Positions 27,607 through 36,198 of a stretch of 64,000 nucleotides of DNA are shown here, piece after piece. The notes beneath the pieces were generated by a model, which ran no database searches, was not told where the DNA came from, and worked only from the letters and a program-made list of their open reading frames with translations. The stretch comes from Alteromonadaceae bacterium Bs31. Its GTDB lineage: Bacteria; Pseudomonadota; Gammaproteobacteria; Pseudomonadales; Cellvibrionaceae. How positions within the stretch are numbered: the stretch's first letter is position 1; every line of letters starts with the position of its first letter. The stretch covers positions 415,663-479,662 of the forward strand of contig FXAI01000001.1 in NCBI GenBank assembly GCA_900177435.1, in the 5' to 3' direction. The translations under genes and the position numbers were made by a program.

Positions 27607-29517
27607 TTACTCGAGCTTATCGCTATAGTTCTTGGGAGGGGGCGTCCATCCTCGTTCGCTGCCTGCTGCTTCGTTGTCCTGCGGGTCATTCATGGCCTTG
27701 TGAAGTAGCGATTCAAGGCGCATGAAAATTTCACGGTAGCTTTCATTAAACTTATTGTCTTCTGTGGCCTCAGCCCAGGTTTGATAGAGTTCTTCCTGAT
27801 GGAACAGTTCAGTTTCCAGAAATGTGTCTTTTTGCCGGTTTGCCCGAAAGGGGTGAAACCCAAGGGAAGTAAGCGCTTCTCCTCCCATCTCCAGGGCCGA
27901 ATAGTAAGTTTCAGACACTACAAAGTGCGCACCAGCGTGGCGAAGCCGGTAGCCATGTCCCCGGTCGAAGGCGCGAGCGAGAATACGCAGTTTCGGGTGT
28001 TTATGTTTGATATGGGCAGTGAGTTCCACCGCACGCTCTTTGTCATCCAGTGCAATGATAAACAAAGCGGCTTCCTCGATACCCGCTGTATGCAGCAAGT
28101 CCGGGCGGGTGGCATCACCAAAGTAGCTTTTGATGTTGATCCTGCGTAGCAGTTCAACTTGATTGGCCTCGTGATCGAGTACTACTGTATTTACGCCATT
28201 GGCAACCAGCAGTCGGTTAATAATCTGACCAAAGCGACCAATCCCGGCAATGATGACGGTACCTTGTTCTTCTATGCTATCGGCCTCACGCTCATTGGAC
28301 GAGGCTTGATAGCGCGGCAGGATAATTTTCTCGAAAAGAATAAATAAGCCCGGTGTTAAAAACATGGAGATGGCGACCACCAGAGACAGCAGTTGGGCCA
28401 GCTCCGTGGGTATTACACTGTTTTGTACGCTATAGCTTAACAGCACAAACCCAAACTCGCCTGCTTGTGCGAGGCTAAGGGTAAACAGCCATCGATCACT
28501 TTTAACAACTTTAAAAATAAAGGTGAGAGAATAAAGCACAAGAGCTTTTAGAAGTATTGCCCCCAAAGTTAATGCAGTAATTAACAGCGCCTTACTTGTG
28601 AGTAAATCGAAATTTATTCCAGCGCCTACGGTGATAAAAAACAGCCCTAGTAGCAGGCCTTTAAATGGTTCTATGTTGCTTTCCAGCTCATGCCGGAATT
28701 CACTGTTTGCCAGTACTACACCCGCGAGAAAGGTTCCCAATGCGGGAGAAAGGCCAACTACGCTCATGAGTGCGGCTATACCAATAACCAGCATTAGTGA
28801 TGCGGCGGTAAACATTTCACGCAAACCGGAGTTCGCCACAAAGCGAAATAGTGGTCGGCTTAGAAAATGGCCGCCGGTTACAACCGCCGTAACTACTGAG
28901 ATTACAATCAAGGCATGGGCCCAGCCAGGCATACCTGCAACCAGACTGATTTCCCCGTGGTGCTCGCCGGCGTGCGCTGAGTGGTTTGCAAGTTCCGTGA
29001 GTTCTGGCAATGCTAATAAAGGGATAAGTGCCAGCATTGGAATAACCGCAATATCCTGGAAAAGTAAAACAGAAAAGGCACTGCGAGCGCCTTCGGTTTT
29101 ATTCAGACCTTTTTCGCTAAATGTTTGCAGTACAATTGCTGTGGAAGATAGCGAGAAAATTAAGCCTATGGTAAGCGCTATACTCCATTGTTGGCCCAAA
29201 ATCAGAGCAATTACGGTAATAATGCCGGCAGTTAATCCAACTTGTAAGCCTCCCAAACCTAAAAGCTTGGTGCGCATATTCCAGAGCATTTTTGGCTCAA
29301 GTTCCAGGCCAACCAGGAACAGCATCATCACCACACCGAATTCTGCAAAGTGCTGGATACTGGTGGTTTCTTTGCCGACCATACCTGTTATGGGGCCGAT
29401 AATTACGCCAGCAATTAAATAGCCCAGCACCGAACCAAGACCCAGGCGGCGAGCAATGGGAACTGCGATAACCGCAGCGCAGAGGTAAATACAGGCTTGA
29501 ACAAAATAGCTAGTCAT
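27607..29517 (-). CDS. kefB: Cation/proton antiporter, KefB/KefC type (CPA2)
   Basis: A 636-residue inner-membrane protein. The N-terminal 380 residues form about twelve membrane helices of the CPA2 exchanger fold with GYLIAGVIIGP, VMMLFLVGLELEPK and SALTIGLIFSLSSTAIVLQ-type motifs. Residues about 400-530 are an RCK_N Rossmann domain (VIIAGIGRFGQIINRLL, YFGDATRPDLLHTAGIEEA) that binds nucleotide and regulates gating. The C-terminal tail is hydrophilic. In KefB/KefC this gates K+ efflux in response to glutathione adducts. The preceding gene encodes the KefF/KefG-type quinone-reductase-like activator and overlaps by 8 bp, which supports the assignment. A distinct Na+/H+ role is possible. Confidence 0.86.
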   Translation of the reverse strand: MTSYFVQACIYLCAAVIAVPIARRLGLGSVLGYLIAGVIIGPITGMVGKETTSIQHFAEFGVVMMLFLVGLELEPKMLWNMRTKLLGLGGLQVGLTAGIITVIALILGQQWSIALTIGLIFSLSSTAIVLQTFSEKGLNKTEGARSAFSVLLFQDIAVIPMLALIPLLALPELTELANHSAHAGEHHGEISLVAGMPGWAHALIVISVVTAVVTGGHFLSRPLFRFVANSGLREMFTAASLMLVIGIAALMSVVGLSPALGTFLAGVVLANSEFRHELESNIEPFKGLLLGLFFITVGAGINFDLLTSKALLITALTLGAILLKALVLYSLTFIFKVVKSDRWLFTLSLAQAGEFGFVLLSYSVQNSVIPTELAQLLSLVVAISMFLTPGLFILFEKIILPRYQASSNEREADSIEEQGTVIIAGIGRFGQIINRLLVANGVNTVVLDHEANQVELLRRINIKSYFGDATRPDLLHTAGIEEAALFIIALDDKERAVELTAHIKHKHPKLRILARAFDRGHGYRLRHAGAHFVVSETYYSALEMGGEALTSLGFHPFRANRQKDTFLETELFHQEELYQTWAEATEDNKFNESYREIFMRLESLLHKAMNDPQDNEAAGSERGWTPPPKNYSDKLE

Positions 29518-30127
29518 TGGCGACGAATGTTCTCAGGTTTTCGTTTAGGCTTGTGGCGTTTGAGTATGCTGCTACATCAATTTTATCGTCCCTGAGCGCT
29601 TTTAAGACATTCAGCCAGCTATCAATATGGCTTTGCAGACGATGCTCTTCCACTGCGTTACGGGCACTAAATAGGGTAAAGGGTGGTAAATAATACATTC
29701 CTGTTAAATAGGCTGTTTGTTCCAGTGGCCGCAATAATTCCCGTACAGTAAAGTGATTGTAGCCTTCGCTCTGGTAGGCGGATTTTGCCCCTCCAGCACT
29801 GATTGCACACAAGAAAGTTTTTCCATGCAATGCGTTTCCTCCGCTGCCATAGGCGTAGCCATGTTCTAGTACCAGATCCTGCCATTCTTTCAAAATCGCA
29901 GGCGTGGAATACCAATAGAGGGGGAACATAAATATAATAATATCGTGTTCATTGAGCTGTTGCTGCTCTTTGTCAATATTAATTCTCTGCTTGGGATAGC
30001 GTGCATAGAGGTCGACACATGTTACTCCCTCCACCTGTTGTGAGGCCTGGAACAGGGGAGCATTTACTTCCGAGCGGTGGGAGCTTGGGTGCGCGAATAA
30101 AATAAGTACTTTTTTGGTGGGGCTCAT
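29510..30127 (-). CDS. KefF/KefG-type NAD(P)H oxidoreductase, antiporter ancillary subunit
   Basis: A 205-residue flavodoxin-fold protein. The phosphate loop region LILFAHPSSHRSEVN, the segment IIIFMFPLYWYSTPAILKEWQDLVL and GKTFLCAISAGGAKSAYQ match the NQO1-like family, in which KefF and KefG bind FMN and activate the cognate Kef channel. ATG 30127 (MSPTKK) is preferred to the TTG three bases earlier. Its start codon shares one base with the stop of the upstream DUF748 gene (TGATG), and its end overlaps the antiporter by 8 bp, so all three are translationally coupled. Confidence 0.86.
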   Translation of the reverse strand: MSPTKKVLILFAHPSSHRSEVNAPLFQASQQVEGVTCVDLYARYPKQRINIDKEQQQLNEHDIIIFMFPLYWYSTPAILKEWQDLVLEHGYAYGSGGNALHGKTFLCAISAGGAKSAYQSEGYNHFTVRELLRPLEQTAYLTGMYYLPPFTLFSARNAVEEHRLQSHIDSWLNVLKALRDDKIDVAAYSNATSLNENLRTFVAND

Positions 30128-33096
30128 CAAAGGCTTTCCAGTTTGAGTTCCAGTTGTATCAATTCGTCTTCGGATGTTGTGGATGCTTCACTTGGTTGTA
30201 TTACCACGCGATTTTTGGATAAGTCGTTTTGTACGACTAAAAAATGTTGTAATTGCTGGGCTCTCTCGTCGGCTAGGCCTAGCAGTTGTTGCGCGGGCAA
30301 GTCGATAGCGTCAATTAAATATTCTCTTATGTGATTGGCATAGGCGAGGGTATCCAGGTGTGCTTTGCTGTTTTCCCCTGTTGTAGCGGTGTGCTCGGTT
30401 TTAAGTTGATCCAGAGCGGACTTCTCATTCGATGCCAGAAATTGAGATTCAATAAATTTTAGATAGCTTTTGGAAACTCTTGAGAGTGCTTTTAACTCTT
30501 GCTCGCCGAATTTTTCAATTTCCTGTTTGTTGAATAACTCGGCTTTTAGTGCTTTTTCATCAAGCGCAGCTACGTAAACACCGCTTATATCAAGTTGCAA
30601 TTTTGGCCTTTGTTGCAGTGCGGCTACCAGGTTAATCAATTTTTCTTTTTCTGGAGGTGTTATTTCGCTGCTTCCTGGGTCGAAGTAAACCTGGCTAAGC
30701 TGCTGTTCGCCGCTGCCAACCAGAGAACCCAGCAATCTAAACGGGGATGCAACTATGCTGGTAATGAGTCGGGCAAATGCTTGCCCTATAACCTTGCCAT
30801 AGTTGAACTTTGGATCGTTTACATCGCCTTTTACCGGTAGGGCGACTTCTATATTACCGTCGCCATCTTTAAGTAAGGCAACGGCCATGTCCAAAGGTAA
30901 ATTCATTGCGCCATGCTGTTCTACTTTATTTCCAAGCTTGAGCTTTTGTAGCTCAATGTTGTTGCTACCTTGCAGTTTGCTATGCTGTACCCGGTAACCT
31001 AAGTCAACATTCAGTTTGCCTTTTTCAATACTGCGCCCGGCAAATTTCATAGCGTAGGGGCTGAGTTTTGGTATGTCCAGATTTTTGAAACTTAGCTTTA
31101 TATCCGTGTTTAGCCTTGGATCAAAAGGCGTTAGCGCACCTTTAATTCTCATTAGCCCGAATTCATCAACCTTACCTTCCAGAGCGATGTCTGCTGGTTC
31201 GCGGCTGTTGCTGGCGAGGGTGGTAATATTGCCGCTAAGCTTGGTGAAGTCTGTAGCGAAAGGTAAGGGGAGTGATGCATCGGAAAATTTACCCGAGGTA
31301 TCCGAAATGGTGATGCTGGCGATGCTAAATTCGAGTGCATTTTTCGTGGTGGATTGAGCTGGGGCTTTTTTCGATGCAGTCTCCGCTTTATGGACTAATA
31401 CTCGATCCACTGTGGTGCTGCCATCTTCTGCAATGGAGAAATCGATATAGGCTTTATCGAGGGTAACACTGCCAACTGCGACACTGTCTTCTTGCAGCTT
31501 TGCCTCAATCTCGCCTATTTGAAGATTTTCCCACTGTAAAAGTGCCTGCTGCCCGGTTTTGTCAAGCAGCTTAAAGGCGGAGAGCTTCAGGTTGCTATTA
31601 ATGACTAACTGATCTTTATTCGTTGCGGTAATTTTTGTTTCGGCGCTGAGTAAACTCTTTTTCAGTTCAACATTGGCATAGGCTGCGATATAAGGTTGCA
31701 ATATGGCAAGGTCAAGGGCGTCTAGCTGCGATTGAATTTCCATATTGCTGAAGGGGATAGGGGTAAGCTGACCATGGGCACTCATCTGCCCAGTCGCAAA
31801 TTCCGCCGATGCTTCTATTGTCAGCGGGGTGTTTTCTTGGTTGCTTAGGCCCTCAAGTTGTACCCGTATATTGTCGATGTTGATATTTGCTGGTGATGAC
31901 AGCGCCTTATCCAGGAAGTAGACACTCCAATTGCTTAGGCGAAAGGTGTTGTTACTCACTCGCCATTCGGGACTGTTTTTTTCTGTATGTTGAGACGGCT
32001 TACTGGGCTTTTCACGGTTGCTTTGCTTGAAGAGCTTATTCAGGTTTATCTCACCGCTTTTGGATTGTTCCAGCCAGACTTCAGCATTTTTAAAATCAAT
32101 GGTTTGCAGCGAAAAGGTATTGTTTGGCCAGTGCAGCTCACCGCCGCTTATTTCTAATTCCGGTAATTTGAACAGCGCCGAGTTATTGTGTTTTTGTACC
32201 AGTAGTAAATCTCGAACATAAGCGTTTATTTTGACAATTTGAACGTGCACTTCGCTGTTTTTTTCGTGAATGGAGTAATCCAGGTTTGCAGTAAGCTCCC
32301 CTGAGTCCACATCAAAGTTAAGCGTGTCTTGCAGATACCGCGCTGGCAGGTCGAAGAAAGGTCCTTTCAGCGTGACATGGCCATCACTGCCTAAAGGGTT
32401 GAGTGAAATATTACCTTGCCAGCTGATTTCAGCGCCGTCGAAGGTAGAAAGACTTACCTTTTGCTGCCCCGATTTGTTTTCCAATGTACTGAGTTTTTCA
32501 ACATTTAGTGAGAGAGGCCCAAATGTTGATCTAAATGGGGTTTGCGGTATTTCATCATAGGTATGGATTTCTTTTACGCTTAACTGTAGATCATGAATGT
32601 AAACTCTGGGAATATCACCGCTTTTATTTTCCGGTGATTGCTCTTCCTTTGGGCTCGATGGCTCTGCTGTTGTCAGCCACTGTTGAGCCAGTTTTTCTAT
32701 ATTACTTGTGCCGTCTTTGTAGCGTTCCAAGTTTGCGTATACGCCCAGCAGGTGCGCTTCTTTAAAGCTCCATGCCCAGCGAAACAGGCTGCTGAGTTGG
32801 AAGTTGATGTAAAGGTGTTCGAAGCCAAGCCGTGCTCTGCTATTTGATACCAGCTCAAGATTGTCGACAGTAACACTCAGCAGGTAGGGGTTTATACGCA
32901 GTCGCTCAATGGTGAGAGTGCTGTTTAAGCGCTCTGCAGCGCTATTCTGCAGGGTATTTTTTATAAGCCAGGGTGCAAGTGCTCCAAGACATAAGCCCCA
33001 CAGGCTAAAAAATATGAGAAACCATATCCACGGTTTACGGAAGTTGATTAACCCGGGAGCAAGCGCGGTTAATGTGCGAGCACGATCTTGCCACAT
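30127..33096 (-). CDS. Large DUF748 (AsmA-like) envelope protein with OmpA-like C-terminus
   Basis: A 989-residue protein with one N-terminal membrane segment (about 24-45, WIWFLIFFSLWGLCLGALAPW) and a long periplasmic beta-rich body. The DUF748 hallmark MAVALLKDGDGNIEVALPVKGDVNDPKFNYGKVI is followed by a segment like an OmpA peptidoglycan-binding domain (VYFDPGSSEITPPEKEKLINLVAAL and RPKLQLDISG). Such proteins are thought to link or service the two membranes. ATG 33096 with AAGGAG is preferred to the frame from 33168. It heads the operon with the Kef ancillary protein and antiporter, an arrangement suggesting an envelope-stress theme. It is paralogous to the protein at 22753. Confidence 0.85.
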   Translation of the reverse strand: MWQDRARTLTALAPGLINFRKPWIWFLIFFSLWGLCLGALAPWLIKNTLQNSAAERLNSTLTIERLRINPYLLSVTVDNLELVSNSRARLGFEHLYINFQLSSLFRWAWSFKEAHLLGVYANLERYKDGTSNIEKLAQQWLTTAEPSSPKEEQSPENKSGDIPRVYIHDLQLSVKEIHTYDEIPQTPFRSTFGPLSLNVEKLSTLENKSGQQKVSLSTFDGAEISWQGNISLNPLGSDGHVTLKGPFFDLPARYLQDTLNFDVDSGELTANLDYSIHEKNSEVHVQIVKINAYVRDLLLVQKHNNSALFKLPELEISGGELHWPNNTFSLQTIDFKNAEVWLEQSKSGEINLNKLFKQSNREKPSKPSQHTEKNSPEWRVSNNTFRLSNWSVYFLDKALSSPANINIDNIRVQLEGLSNQENTPLTIEASAEFATGQMSAHGQLTPIPFSNMEIQSQLDALDLAILQPYIAAYANVELKKSLLSAETKITATNKDQLVINSNLKLSAFKLLDKTGQQALLQWENLQIGEIEAKLQEDSVAVGSVTLDKAYIDFSIAEDGSTTVDRVLVHKAETASKKAPAQSTTKNALEFSIASITISDTSGKFSDASLPLPFATDFTKLSGNITTLASNSREPADIALEGKVDEFGLMRIKGALTPFDPRLNTDIKLSFKNLDIPKLSPYAMKFAGRSIEKGKLNVDLGYRVQHSKLQGSNNIELQKLKLGNKVEQHGAMNLPLDMAVALLKDGDGNIEVALPVKGDVNDPKFNYGKVIGQAFARLITSIVASPFRLLGSLVGSGEQQLSQVYFDPGSSEITPPEKEKLINLVAALQQRPKLQLDISGVYVAALDEKALKAELFNKQEIEKFGEQELKALSRVSKSYLKFIESQFLASNEKSALDQLKTEHTATTGENSKAHLDTLAYANHIREYLIDAIDLPAQQLLGLADERAQQLQHFLVVQNDLSKNRVVIQPSEASTTSEDELIQLELKLESL

Positions 33097-33143
33097 AGTG
33101 ACTCCTTTCATGTAGGCTGCAGCGAGGGGGCAGGAAGAACATT

Positions 33144-33184
33144 CTACCGCTAACAAGTGAATTGGCAATAATTGTTAGCGGTAG
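33144..33184. repeat. Perfect 13-bp inverted repeat
   Basis: CTACCGCTAACAA at 33144-33156 is exactly mirrored at 33172-33184 around a 15-base loop. It lies between the coiled-coil gene and the DUF748 operon. No T run follows on either strand, so it is not a standard terminator. It could be a 3' stabilising hairpin of the nptA-like transcript or an operator. Confidence 0.6.
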
Positions 33185-33229
33185 CTGGGCTAGTTGGAGG
33201 AGCGGGAAGGCTAAGCCCTGAGAGAGAGC

Positions 33230-33463
33230 TTAGGTTTTATGCAATAGCTGTCGGAGTTCTTTTACTACTACACTGGAAAATTCCTTTAAGTCATCGTATT
33301 TGTGCTCGATGGCGTTTGCGTAGTTTTCCAGATGGTCAATAGCCTCGTGCTGTGCTTCCTGCTCTACCACGGACAATTGTGCTCTAAGATCCTTGAGGGA
33401 GTCTTCGAGAACGTCAATTCTCCGCTCAAGCTCTTGTTTCTTCTCCTGAGCAAAGTTTGTCAT
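33230..33463 (-). CDS. Small coiled-coil protein linked to the Na/Pi cotransporter
   Basis: A 77-residue soluble protein, highly charged and almost entirely helical, with heptad patterns (ELERRIDVLEDSLKDLRAQL and NYANAIEHKYDDLKEFSSVVVKEL). GGAGG lies just before ATG 33463; the TTG twelve bases upstream overlaps that site and is rejected. It begins 16 bp after the cotransporter gene ends and is surely co-transcribed. Larger NptA/YjbB-type proteins often carry a PhoU-like helical domain at the C-terminus, so this may be a detached helical accessory. That is inference. Confidence 0.75.
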   Translation of the reverse strand: MTNFAQEKKQELERRIDVLEDSLKDLRAQLSVVEQEAQHEAIDHLENYANAIEHKYDDLKEFSSVVVKELRQLLHKT

Positions 33464-33479
33464 AGCATCCTCCAAAATA

Positions 33480-34649
33480 TTAATAGCCTAATAACGTACT
33501 ACCGCTAATTAATACAAGCGGAACAACAAAAAATACAAGCGAGATGTAAGCGGCAACATACAGTTTGTTTTTTGTCGCAGCTTCTGCCAAGTGCTCTGCG
33601 CACCAGATAGGTATTTCTCGAAGTACAGGGGTTCCGTAAATAACGAGTACAGCACAAGTATTGTATAGTAAATGGACCAGCGCAATCTCCAAAGCGAAAA
33701 TCGCATATTCACCGGTTACTGCGGTGGCCGCGAGCAAGGCGGTGATAGTGGTACCGATATTTGCCCCTAGTGTGAAAGGGTAAATTTGCCTAAGGGTAAA
33801 TACGCCGCTGCCAGCAAGAGGGACGATTAAGCTGGTGGTGGTGGAGCTTGACTGCACCAGTACGGTAACTATTGAGCCTGATGCAATACCTGAAATAGGG
33901 CCTCGGCCGACGGCAGAGTGGAGGATACCTTTGGCTCTGCCCACCATAAGTGTTTTTAGCAATTTGCCAATAAATCGTATGACAAGGAAGATTGTGAGTA
34001 CGCCAAGTGTGATCATCAATATGCCACTTAAAACGCTGGGGAATACTGAAAACACATTGTCAGATAGCAGCTTTATGGGGGGCTTCACCAGGGCTTTCAT
34101 AAAGTTAAAGCCGCTCATCGACATGGACCCCCCTCCTGCCAGTATTTCCGAGGCGGCGTAGGCGGTTTTTTCCAGCAAGCCAAACATTATCTCCAGGGGT
34201 AGAAATATTGCCACTGCCATCAAATTGAAGAAATCATGGATGGTTGCTGCCGAGAAGGCTCTGCGAAACTCGTCAACCTGCCTTATGTGGCCCAGGCTGA
34301 CGATGGTGTTAGTAATGGTGGTACCAATATTTGCACCCATTATCATAGGGATGGCGATAGATACCGGCAGGCCTCCTGCTACTAGCCCGACAATAATAGA
34401 GGTAACCGTACTGGAAGATTGGATAAGTGCGGTGGCCACAGTACCAACCACAATACCCGCAATCGGGTTACTGGCAAAGGCAAACAGTTCCTTTGCATGC
34501 ACGCCTGCTGCGAGCTTGAAGCCACTGCCAATCAGCGATACAGCAACCAGTAGCAGGTAAACCAGGCCAACGATTTTTAGCCATTCCAGCCAATGAGCGT
34601 CCTGCTTTAAGGTTTGGGCATTGTTGTTTTCTGGGATGGCATCAGTCAT
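33480..34649 (-). CDS. Na+/phosphate cotransporter family protein (NptA/PhoU-less type)
   Basis: A 389-residue inner-membrane carrier of the Na/Pi cotransporter II family. The two inverted copies of the signature are clear: TALIQSSSTVTSIIVGLVAGG with GANIGTTITNTIVSLGH in the first half, and TVLVQSSSTTTSLIVPLAGSG with GANIGTTITALLAATA in the second. It should move phosphate with sodium, inward or outward depending on conditions. GGAGG four bases before ATG 34649 fixes the start. The small coiled-coil gene follows. No Pho box was recognised by eye upstream. Confidence 0.9.
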   Translation of the reverse strand: MTDAIPENNNAQTLKQDAHWLEWLKIVGLVYLLLVAVSLIGSGFKLAAGVHAKELFAFASNPIAGIVVGTVATALIQSSSTVTSIIVGLVAGGLPVSIAIPMIMGANIGTTITNTIVSLGHIRQVDEFRRAFSAATIHDFFNLMAVAIFLPLEIMFGLLEKTAYAASEILAGGGSMSMSGFNFMKALVKPPIKLLSDNVFSVFPSVLSGILMITLGVLTIFLVIRFIGKLLKTLMVGRAKGILHSAVGRGPISGIASGSIVTVLVQSSSTTTSLIVPLAGSGVFTLRQIYPFTLGANIGTTITALLAATAVTGEYAIFALEIALVHLLYNTCAVLVIYGTPVLREIPIWCAEHLAEAATKNKLYVAAYISLVFFVVPLVLISGSTLLGY

Positions 34650-34966
34650 AAATCCTCCGTTCGCGGCGGTATTGCTAATAGCTATAATCAAAAAGGTGCA
34701 ACTCACAGCTAGAGGGTGGAGTACAAGAGTTTTATGCTCTCGTTGGCGCTAGCCGTTTTATGCTTTTCGTCGACCTTATACTTGGCACCAAAGTGCACGT
34801 GTGGCGCAGGCTACATTGCAAATGTGACCGTTAGGTTACAATCACGGCTTAAAGCTCGGAATGTTTGTCATAGCTATAAATGTAATACAATCGCACGCTA
34901 GCTTACTTCAGGTAGTCACGGCTTGTGGCTAATGAATAACCAATTCTCCCTTTTTTATTCAGTGCT
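34650..34966. other. Divergent intergenic region, nptA-like / DUF481 genes
   Basis: About 320 bp containing the promoters of both divergent genes. A 61-codon GTG-initiated frame (34716-34901) with a hydrophobic start occurs but lacks supporting context. An imperfect dyad GTGACC-GTTA-GGTTAC lies near 34825-34840. I see nothing else. Confidence 0.4.
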
Positions 34967-36118
34967 ATGTTAAAAATCCCATACATCATCATACTTTCCA
35001 GTGTTGTCTTGTTATTTGGCGTTTTGGCTGACGCCCAACCCTACCGCGACCCCCAAACCCCGGAGGACGAGCTTGATAAAACCCTGCGCTCTATGGTCAT
35101 TGGTGATGCCGGCTGGTCACCCAATGCCCCTGCGATGCCTACTGAGTATGACTGGGTCCAACTCAGCTCGGGTGAGTGGTTAAAGGGCGAGCTTATCTCC
35201 ATGTATCGGGAGGAGCTTGAGTTCGATAGCGACGAGCTGGGTTTGTTGGTGCTCGATTGGGATGATATTGCTGTGGCTCGCACGCATATCCGCAAAAGTC
35301 TGCGCTTTGAAAATGGGCGCATTGTGGATGGTTTAGTCTTGGTTGAGGGTTCTTTGGTTCGTTTGATAAACGATACGGAAATTGACACCTTTGAGCGTGG
35401 TGCGCTGATTTCTATCGCCGCCAGTGGTAAGCGAGGTTGGAATCTGTGGTCTGGTAACATATCTTTCGGCGGTAATATGCGGGAGGGGAATACCGAGCAG
35501 CAGGATTACAACTTTGATTTTGATGTTCAGCGGCGCACGTCCTCCAGTCGGCTTCAGTTCAAATTGTTGAGCAGCTTTTCCTTAACGCAATCGGTAGAAA
35601 CGGAGAACAATCACCGGGCCAATATTAATGGTGATTGGTTTATATCCAATCGCTGGTTTTTGCGCCCTATCGCTTTAGAAGCCTATCGCGATAAATTTCA
35701 GAACATTGATGTGCGTGTTTCCTATAGTTTTCGGCCTGGTTATTTCATTATTGACAATAAGCGAACCTCGTGGAGCGTTAATACTGGTGCGGGTTATCAG
35801 TTGACACGCTTTATTACTGTCGAAGCCGGTAAGGAAGACAAAAAGCAGAACCCCGTTTATGCTCTTGGCACGGATTTCGAAATTGAAATTACCAAGGATA
35901 TCGACTTTGAGCTCTATTGGGATTTTCAGTCGGTTGGTAAAGACGCCGGCGGCTATTTGCAGCATTTGGAAACGGGTTTGGATATTGAGCTGATTTCAGA
36001 TTTTGATCTTACTGTTAAGTTTATTTGGGATAATGTTAGCGATCCGGTGGCCTCTGAGGATACGCTTCCCGAAAAAACGGATACCCGCTTAGTGGTGGGA
36101 ATTGGGTATGAATTTTAG
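34967..36118 (+). CDS. DUF481 outer-membrane beta-barrel protein
   Basis: A 383-residue exported protein. After a signal peptide ending near LADAQ comes an N-terminal periplasmic domain of about 130 residues with repeated short beta motifs (WVQLSSGEWLKGELISMYREELEFDSDELGLLVLDWDDI split around residue 64-105). The DUF481 barrel (about 150-383) follows, with alternating strands ending LVVGIGYEF and the terminal Phe. Family members are uncharacterised outer-membrane proteins also known as salt-induced YdiY-like proteins. It is monocistronic and converges on imuB. Confidence 0.82.
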   Translation: MLKIPYIIILSSVVLLFGVLADAQPYRDPQTPEDELDKTLRSMVIGDAGWSPNAPAMPTEYDWVQLSSGEWLKGELISMYREELEFDSDELGLLVLDWDDIAVARTHIRKSLRFENGRIVDGLVLVEGSLVRLINDTEIDTFERGALISIAASGKRGWNLWSGNISFGGNMREGNTEQQDYNFDFDVQRRTSSSRLQFKLLSSFSLTQSVETENNHRANINGDWFISNRWFLRPIALEAYRDKFQNIDVRVSYSFRPGYFIIDNKRTSWSVNTGAGYQLTRFITVEAGKEDKKQNPVYALGTDFEIEITKDIDFELYWDFQSVGKDAGGYLQHLETGLDIELISDFDLTVKFIWDNVSDPVASEDTLPEKTDTRLVVGIGYEF

Positions 36119-36198
36119 TTTTTAACGGCGGCTCGCGAATTGCGGCAGACATTGCCTTGACCGGGTTTATATATTTTCAGCGCTATACACTATGCTCG

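Noticed and set aside
34716-34901. 61-codon GTG-initiated frame with hydrophobic N-terminus
   Set aside because: Weak ribosome site, unusual composition in its second half and location in a divergent promoter region; not enough support.
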